NCBI RefSeq assembly: GCF_017114865.1
Contig: NZ_JADEYH010000006.1
Coordinates: 1-64,000, forward strand
Direction: 5' to 3'
DNA length: 64,000 nt
Origin: Streptomyces verrucosisporus
Lineage (GTDB): Bacteria; Actinomycetota; Actinomycetes; Streptomycetales; Streptomycetaceae
The notes beneath the pieces were generated by a model. It saw nothing but the letters and a program-made list of their open reading frames with translations. It did not search any database and was not told the origin of the DNA. The position numbers and the translations under genes were made by a program. Position 1 is the first letter of the stretch; the number at the start of each line of letters is the position of its first letter. Positions 59,577 through 64,000 of this stretch are shown piece by piece.

Positions 59577-60461
59577 ATGCTCCAGGGACTCGCGGCGGCG
59601 GGGATCGTGCTGCTCTGCGTCTGCGCCGTCTACGTCGCGCTGGCAGCCCGGGTGGTCAAACAGTACGAGCGCGGAGTGGTCTTCCGACTCGGGAGGGTCA
59701 TGAAGGACATACGATCACCGGGCTTCACCATGATCGTTCCGTTCGTCGACCGGATGCGCAAGGTCAATCTGCAGATAGTGACCCTGCCCGTGCCCGCGCA
59801 GGAGGGCATCAGCAGGGACAACGTGACCGTCCGGGTCGACGCCGTCGTCTACTTCAAGGTCGTCGACCCCGTCGACGCGATCGTCCGGGTGGAGGACTAC
59901 CGCTTCGCGGTCTCCCAGATGGCCCAGACCTCGCTGCGCTCCATCATCGGCAAGAGCGACCTGGACGACCTGCTGTCCAACCGGGAGAAGCTGAACCAGG
60001 GCCTGGAGCTGATGATCGACAGCCCGGCCGTGGGCTGGGGCGTCCACGTCGACCGGGTCGAGATCAAGGACGTCTCCCTGCCGGAGACGATGAAGCGGTC
60101 GATGGCCCGCCAGGCGGAGGCCGCCCGCGACCGGCGGGCCCGCGTCATCAACGCCGACGCGGAGTTCCAGGCGTCGAAGAAACTGGCGGAGGCCGCGCAG
60201 CAGATGGCCGACACGCCATCCGCGCTGCAGTTGCGGCTTCTTCAGACGGTGGTGGCGGTCGCGGCCGAGAAGAACTCCACCCTGGTCCTGCCCTTCCCCG
60301 TCGAACTGCTGCGGTTCCTGGAGAAGGCCCAGCAGGCTCCCCAGCCGGGCGGGGCGCCCTCCGCGCAGGCCCCGTCCACGCAGATCCCGTACACGGCGGC
60401 CTCCTCCGCGAGTACGCCGGCGGACTCCGGGAATGACGGGCAGCGCGCCGGGGGAGGGTGA
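59577..60461 (+). CDS. Slipin (SPFH/stomatin-like membrane protein)
   Basis: 294 residues. N-terminal membrane anchor GLAAAGIVLLCVCAVYVALAARV, then the SPFH domain: VKQYERGVVFRLGRVMKDIRSPGFTMIVPFVDRMRKVNLQIVTLPVPAQEGISRDNVTVRVDAVVYFKVVDPVDAIVRVEDYRFAVSQMAQTSLRSIIGKSDLDDLLSNRE, and a coiled-coil tail (MKRSMARQAEAARDRRARVINADAEFQASKKLAEAAQQM). Slipins organise membrane microdomains as oligomers. No nfeD-type partner gene follows, unlike many prokaryotic slipins. A GTG nine bases upstream could also be the start. Confidence 0.92.
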   Translation: MLQGLAAAGIVLLCVCAVYVALAARVVKQYERGVVFRLGRVMKDIRSPGFTMIVPFVDRMRKVNLQIVTLPVPAQEGISRDNVTVRVDAVVYFKVVDPVDAIVRVEDYRFAVSQMAQTSLRSIIGKSDLDDLLSNREKLNQGLELMIDSPAVGWGVHVDRVEIKDVSLPETMKRSMARQAEAARDRRARVINADAEFQASKKLAEAAQQMADTPSALQLRLLQTVVAVAAEKNSTLVLPFPVELLRFLEKAQQAPQPGGAPSAQAPSTQIPYTAASSASTPADSGNDGQRAGGG

Positions 60462-60466
60462 GGCAT

Positions 60467-60498
60467 GCGGGTCCGGCGGCCCGGACCGCCGGACCCGC
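60467..60498. terminator. Terminator hairpin after the slipin gene
   Basis: 13-base arms (60467-60479 and 60486-60498), six-base loop. Confidence 0.75.
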
Positions 60499-60865
60499 GC
60501 ATGCGCACGGCCGCAATCCCCGTGCCGCCTCGGCCCCCCGGACGAACCCGGAGTAGAGCCCACCCGACACTGTCGGCCAAAGAGAACCACACCGCTCTCC
60601 GGCCGGGGCGGGTGTTCGGACAAAGCGGCCTCGTTCGCCGAACCGCAGGTCACGGGCGCCCCGCCGGAAGCCGTCACCTCATCTGTTCGCATGCCGGACA
60701 CGTCCTCGCAGGAGACCGGAAGGCCTGCGGCCGCCCCGGCGCCACTTTGGGCAATCGAATCGTCGCCCAAGGTGACCGGAAGTGATTCATCCGATGTGCG
60801 TTCGCGCTTCGCTCCGGCAAGACTCCTGTTCGGAATCTGACGAATCGAACCGAGGAGTGTTCGAA
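60499..60865. other. 367-base intergenic region before the inhibitor gene
   Basis: No convincing gene. It must contain the promoter of the SSI-type gene; an AT-richer patch lies at about 60755-60865. I saw no clear operator. Confidence 0.5.
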
Positions 60866-61297
60866 ATGCGGTACGCCATCAAGGCCCTGGGAGTGGGCAC
60901 CGCTCTGGCCGTCACCTGCCTGGCGGGCGAGGCGGCCGCCGCGGCCGCCTCGCCCGCGCAGCCCGGAGGGCTGTACGCGCCCTCGGCCCTGGTGCTCACC
61001 GTCGGCGAGGGGGAGGATCCGGCGACGGCCACCGTGCTGCGGGCCGTCGTGTTGAGCTGCTCGCCCGCACCGGGCGGCACCCACCCGGCGCCGGCCGAGG
61101 CGTGCGGTGAGCTGCGTTCCGCGGACGGCGATTTCGCCTCGCTGGTCGAGCCCGGTGACCGGATGTGCCCGATGATCTGGGATCCGGTCACCGTGGCCGC
61201 CGACGGTGTCTGGGAGGGCCGCAGGGTCTCGTACGCGCACACCTTCTCCAACGCCTGCGTCATGGCGGACACCGCCCCCGCGGTCTTCTCCTTCTGA
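60866..61297 (+). CDS. Subtilisin inhibitor-like protein (SSI family), secreted
   Basis: 143 residues: a signal peptide (MRYAIKALGVGTALAVTCLAGEAAAAAAS) then the SSI fold. LYAPSALVLTVGEGEDPATATVLRAVVLSCSPAPGGTHPAPAEACGELRSADGDFASL gives the first disulfide pair. The reactive-site loop MCPMIWDPVTV, with VSYAHTFSNACVM closing the second pair, resembles SSI (CPMVYDP); P1 is Met and P1' Ile. It should be an extracellular dimer that blocks subtilisin-type proteases. GAGGAG before the ATG. Confidence 0.93.
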   Translation: MRYAIKALGVGTALAVTCLAGEAAAAAASPAQPGGLYAPSALVLTVGEGEDPATATVLRAVVLSCSPAPGGTHPAPAEACGELRSADGDFASLVEPGDRMCPMIWDPVTVAADGVWEGRRVSYAHTFSNACVMADTAPAVFSF

Positions 61298-61360
61298 GCC
61301 CGCGGACGGCCCCGCCCGGAGCCCGGACCCGGAGCCCTGCCGCCTGCCCGAGGACGCCGG

Positions 61361-61392
61361 AGGGCCGCCACCGTACGGACGGCGGCGGCCCT
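61361..61392. terminator. Terminator hairpin, convergent genes
   Basis: AGGGCCGCC (61361-61369) pairs with GGCGGCCCT (61384-61392); CCGT/ACGG extend the stem past one mismatch. Lies between the inhibitor gene and the convergent amidase gene. Confidence 0.7.
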
Positions 61393-61426
61393 GCGGCGGT
61401 GGACGGAACCGGTGGCGGCGGGTCCG

Positions 61427-62164
61427 TCAGGGGTCGAGGTCACGCAGGCGGGTGGCCTCCTCGCGGATCTCCGGCAGCCTGTCGTACAGCGCCTGGCCCG
61501 GGCAGTCGGTCTGGTGGCTGTCACGATGGCCGGCGATGACGTCGAACGTCGCCGCCTCGCCCTCGTCGTAACGGCTCTCGTCGTTCGTCGAGACCAGCCG
61601 CACCCTGCCCTGCGGGTCCGCGCCGGGCCGCAGTTTCCACGCCGCGACCTCGGCGATCGCGTCGATCACCGCGCGTGGCACCTCCTGCCCCGCGCCGAAG
61701 GTGCCCAGCGCCGCCACACCGACGCTGTTGCGGTTGAATCCCTTGGTGTGCGCGCCGTACACCGGGCGTCCGATGCCGCCGCCCCGCCCCTCGTAGATGG
61801 TCCCGCACCTGTCCACGACGAAGTTGTAGCCGATGTCGTCCCACCCCTGGCCCTCGACGTGGTCCGTCTCCAGTGCCCGCAGCAGCTGCGGGACGTCCGA
61901 GCAGTCGTAGCCGTTGGGGTGGCCGGTGTGGTGGACGAAGACGGCGCTCACCGGGCCCGTGTAGCTGGCCTCCTCCCTGACCAGGCTCTCGTCGGCGCGC
62001 CAGGCCTTGCGGCTGACGACCGCGGGCCGTGGCGCGGTGTAGGCGGTGGCGGGGCCGGCGGTATCCGGCACCGGGGGATCGAGGAGATGGGCGGGAACGT
62101 CCCGCGCCACCAGCAGTGCCAGCGGCAGAAGGGCGGCGCCCAGCACGAGTCGTGGGTACCACAT
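61427..62164 (-). CDS. N-acetylmuramoyl-L-alanine amidase (PGRP type)
   Basis: 245 residues. N-terminal hydrophobic signal/anchor (LVLGAALLPLALLVA). PGRP/Amidase_2 domain: VVSRKAWRADES, VFVHHTGHPNGYDCSDVPQLLRALETDHVEGQGWDDIGYNFVVDRCGTIYEGRGG and VIAGHRDSHQTDCPGQALY. His in VFVHHT, His in AGHRD and Cys in TDCPG are the expected zinc ligands, and the Tyr of GYNF is the catalytic tyrosine. It should cleave the amide between muramic acid and the peptide stem. Predicted exported. Confidence 0.92.
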   Translation of the reverse strand: MWYPRLVLGAALLPLALLVARDVPAHLLDPPVPDTAGPATAYTAPRPAVVSRKAWRADESLVREEASYTGPVSAVFVHHTGHPNGYDCSDVPQLLRALETDHVEGQGWDDIGYNFVVDRCGTIYEGRGGGIGRPVYGAHTKGFNRNSVGVAALGTFGAGQEVPRAVIDAIAEVAAWKLRPGADPQGRVRLVSTNDESRYDEGEAATFDVIAGHRDSHQTDCPGQALYDRLPEIREEATRLRDLDP

Positions 62165-62312
62165 GCCCCCACCCTGCCCCGGCTCGCCGCGGATCTCGCG
62201 GCCGGCAGGGCCGGTCGGGTGACGGCGAACGACCGCCCGGAAAGATGTTTGTGCAGCTCAAAGGGTAGATCAGGGGGGGTCGAGGCGGGCCCCGCCCGCG
62301 CGGCCGAACGCG

Positions 62313-62357
62313 GGCTTCCCGGCCGGGACGGCGGTGTGCCGTCCCGGCCGGGAAGCC
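62313..62357. terminator. Terminator hairpin after the TPR gene
   Basis: Perfect 20-base arms (62313-62332 and 62338-62357) with a five-base loop, downstream of the minus-strand TPR gene. Confidence 0.85.
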
Positions 62358-62391
62358 GCTACAGGGCTCAGCGGATCGGTTGCCCGACCGC

Positions 62392-64000
62392 TCAGCGGGA
62401 GGCCATGTCCTCGCGCAGCGCTGTGAGGATCCTGGCCGCTTCCTCCAGTCCCGCCCCGGCGCAGCGGCGGACCGCCGCGTCCAGGCGGGCCACGGCGTCC
62501 TTCGGCCGTTCCAGCCCGTTGCCCTCGATCAGGGCGGCCAGCCGTGCCGTCTCCGCCCGGCCCGCCTCCCCGTCCGGGCCGCCCCCCGCCAGGCGCGAGT
62601 CGGCCCGGTCCGCCTCGGCGAGCGCCTCCTCGAAGCGCTCGGCGCGGGCCAGGCAGCGGGCGCGGCACAGGTGGTTGTGGCCGGTGTGGTACCAGTGGGG
62701 GAACTCCTCCGGGTCCTCGGGGACCTCGGCCAGCAACTCGTCGGCGGTGGCCAGGTGGTCGAGAGCCGCCTGAAGGTCCTCCTCCTCGCCGCGCGTGGCG
62801 AGGTCGGCGAACTCCCGGAGCATCTCCAGGACCGGTACCGGGCTCGGCGCCCGGCGGTGGGAGGCCAGAGCGCGTTCGCGCGCGGCCCCGGCCTCCTGGG
62901 GGCGGCCCGCCCGGGCCAGTGTCGCGGCCGCCTGGGAGGCGACCATGGTGTGGGTGAACTGCTCCTCCCACCCGGCCACCGTGTCGGCCAGGCCCAGGAA
63001 CTCCTCGGCCGCCGCGCGGTGCTCCTCCAGATCCGTCAGTCCCCGGGCGAGGGTGAGGCGGATCTGGGCGAGCAGCCGCTCGTCGAGCGGACCGCCTGAT
63101 TCCGCGCCGCCCTCGCGGGCCACGGACTCCAGCACCGCGACGGCGTCCTCCGGCTGCCCGGAGGCGGCCAGGGCGTCGGCGAGTTCCAGACGGCACTCGG
63201 CTGCGCCGTTGTGGTCCCCCTCCCTCTCCATCCGGGCGGCGGCCTCTGACAGGTGGCGGACGGCACCGGAGAGCTCACCGGCGTGCCGGCAGGCGTGGCC
63301 GAGCATCGCGTGGACGGCCGTGACCGGGAAGGAGCGGTCGTCGTACCGCGCGGCCCGGGCCATGGCCTGCCGGAACACCTCGGCCGCCTCCCCCGGCCGG
63401 CCGGTGCGCATCAGGATCTGGCCCAGCAGCAGCATGCCGCGGGTCGCCCGCCACGGAGTGCCGGTCTCCTCCAGGATCTCCTGGGAGCGCCGCTGCCGTT
63501 CGACGGCCTCCTCGATGCGCCCGGTGCGGGCGGCGATGTCGGCTTCGTAGAGGTGGGCGGCGGCCCTCTGGTGGGGGATCTCCCAGCGTTCGGCCGCCGC
63601 GTGCAGCGCCGCGACCGCATCCTGGAAGCGCGCGGCGGTCTCCGGGCCGGCGTCCGGCAGCACGTCGACCAGCTCGGTGTGCGCGGCGAAGGCCCGGCAG
63701 TGGAGTACGACGAGGTACTTGTCCGGCCGGAAGTCCGCATCCGGCTCCCGGTCCCCGCCGGGGAGCATCCGTTCGGCGAGCTCCAGCAGGGGCTCCAGTT
63801 CCCGCCGTACCGCGAGGTGCTCGGCGGGCTTGCCGGCGGATTCCTCACCGTGCTCACCGTGTCCCTTCCCGGCCCTGGGCCGGCAGGCCACGCGGGCCCG
63901 GGCGGCCAGCTCGTGCCAGGGCAGACCGGCCCGGGCGTAGAGGCCGGCCGCCTCGGCCATCGCGGCCCGGCCGTCCCCGCCCCCCTCGTCCTCGGCGAAC
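62392..64000 (-). CDS. Tetratricopeptide-repeat protein, N-terminus beyond the window
   Basis: At least 536 residues. Helical Ala/Glu/Arg-rich repeats typical of TPR run from RFQDAVAALHAAAERWEIPHQRAAAHLYEADIAARTGRIEEAVERQRRSQEIL to the end: MLLLGQILMRTGRPGEAAEVFRQAMARAARY, HLSEAAARMEREGDHNGAAECRLELADALAASGQPEDAVAVLE and so on. The frame remains open to the end of the window (FAEDEGGGDGRAAM), so an ATG at 63960 is probably internal. A scaffold or regulatory role is typical for such proteins; no catalytic domain is visible. Confidence 0.88.
   Translation of the reverse strand, partial: FAEDEGGGDGRAAMAEAAGLYARAGLPWHELAARARVACRPRAGKGHGEHGEESAGKPAEHLAVRRELEPLLELAERMLPGGDREPDADFRPDKYLVVLHCRAFAAHTELVDVLPDAGPETAARFQDAVAALHAAAERWEIPHQRAAAHLYEADIAARTGRIEEAVERQRRSQEILEETGTPWRATRGMLLLGQILMRTGRPGEAAEVFRQAMARAARYDDRSFPVTAVHAMLGHACRHAGELSGAVRHLSEAAARMEREGDHNGAAECRLELADALAASGQPEDAVAVLESVAREGGAESGGPLDERLLAQIRLTLARGLTDLEEHRAAAEEFLGLADTVAGWEEQFTHTMVASQAAATLARAGRPQEAGAARERALASHRRAPSPVPVLEMLREFADLATRGEEEDLQAALDHLATADELLAEVPEDPEEFPHWYHTGHNHLCRARCLARAERFEEALAEADRADSRLAGGGPDGEAGRAETARLAALIEGNGLERPKDAVARLDAAVRRCAGAGLEEAARILTALREDMASR

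Overview
The window looks like chromosomal DNA of a Streptomyces species. The GC content is very high. Gene starts are often GTG and once TTG, most with GGAG/AAGG ribosome sites, and many neighbours overlap by 4 bases (ATGA/GTGA). Genus-typical genes include a snapalysin, an SSI-type subtilisin inhibitor, a desferrioxamine cluster with DmdR/IdeR-type iron boxes, a SpoIIE-type phosphatase and SCO4225-like membrane proteins. I see no rRNA, tRNA, CRISPR array, intact insertion sequence or replication origin.

Layout. (1) 0.1-2.4 kb: a minus-strand operon for a phage-type AAA ATPase, an unknown protein and an SSB, behind a promoter carrying a LexA/SOS-like box. (2) 2.5-15.3 kb: mixed genes. These are a snapalysin, a lipoprotein, a CoA-disulfide-reductase-like flavoprotein, a TetR/dehydrogenase divergent pair with two perfect operators, an AurF-like diiron oxygenase with a ferredoxin-ferredoxin reductase, a LysE remnant, a CAP-domain protein, RNase HI and a PucR-type regulator. 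(3) 15.6-17.1 kb: an adenylate-forming ligase homologue that has lost its key catalytic motifs. (4) 17.0-32.3 kb: an extended desferrioxamine locus. An ATPase and two FecCD permeases diverge from desE across an iron box. Then come desF, a second iron box, desABCD, an MFS exporter, a cytoplasmic penicillin-acylase-family protein and a second DesC-like acyltransferase.

(5) 32.3-36.7 kb: a YjbR-like protein, a PadR/SnoaL divergent pair, a FadH-type reductase and a TetR regulator. (6) 36.7-45.1 kb: a translationally coupled minus-strand operon whose gene set resembles acyclic-terpene (Atu) or leucine (Liu) catabolism: a TIGR03084 protein, an AtuA-like protein, a carboxyltransferase, a biotin carboxylase/biotin carrier, an acyl-CoA dehydrogenase, an enoyl-CoA hydratase and TetR. 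(7) 45.3-52.3 kb: small redox, regulatory and membrane genes, including a membrane protein-DCC-TetR operon whose promoter is bracketed by two operators. (8) 52.5-55.5 kb: a 1000-residue-class GAF-SpoIIE-HATPase signalling protein. (9) 55.5-59.4 kb: a uronate oxidation set (uronate dehydrogenase, 5-dehydro-4-deoxyglucarate dehydratase, sodium/solute symporter). (10) 59.5-64 kb: a slipin, an SSI inhibitor, a peptidoglycan amidase and a TPR protein that runs off the end.

How the genes work together. The des locus appears to encode synthesis (DesABCD), export (MFS), re-uptake (DesE with FecCD permeases and ATPase) and iron release (DesF). The acylase and second acyltransferase may allow acyl tailoring. 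The Atu/Liu-like operon would activate, dehydrogenate, carboxylate and hydrate a branched acyl-CoA. The uronate set would import a sugar acid, oxidise it and dehydrate the product toward 2-oxoglutarate. Functions are assigned by reading motifs and gene order; no database search was run.
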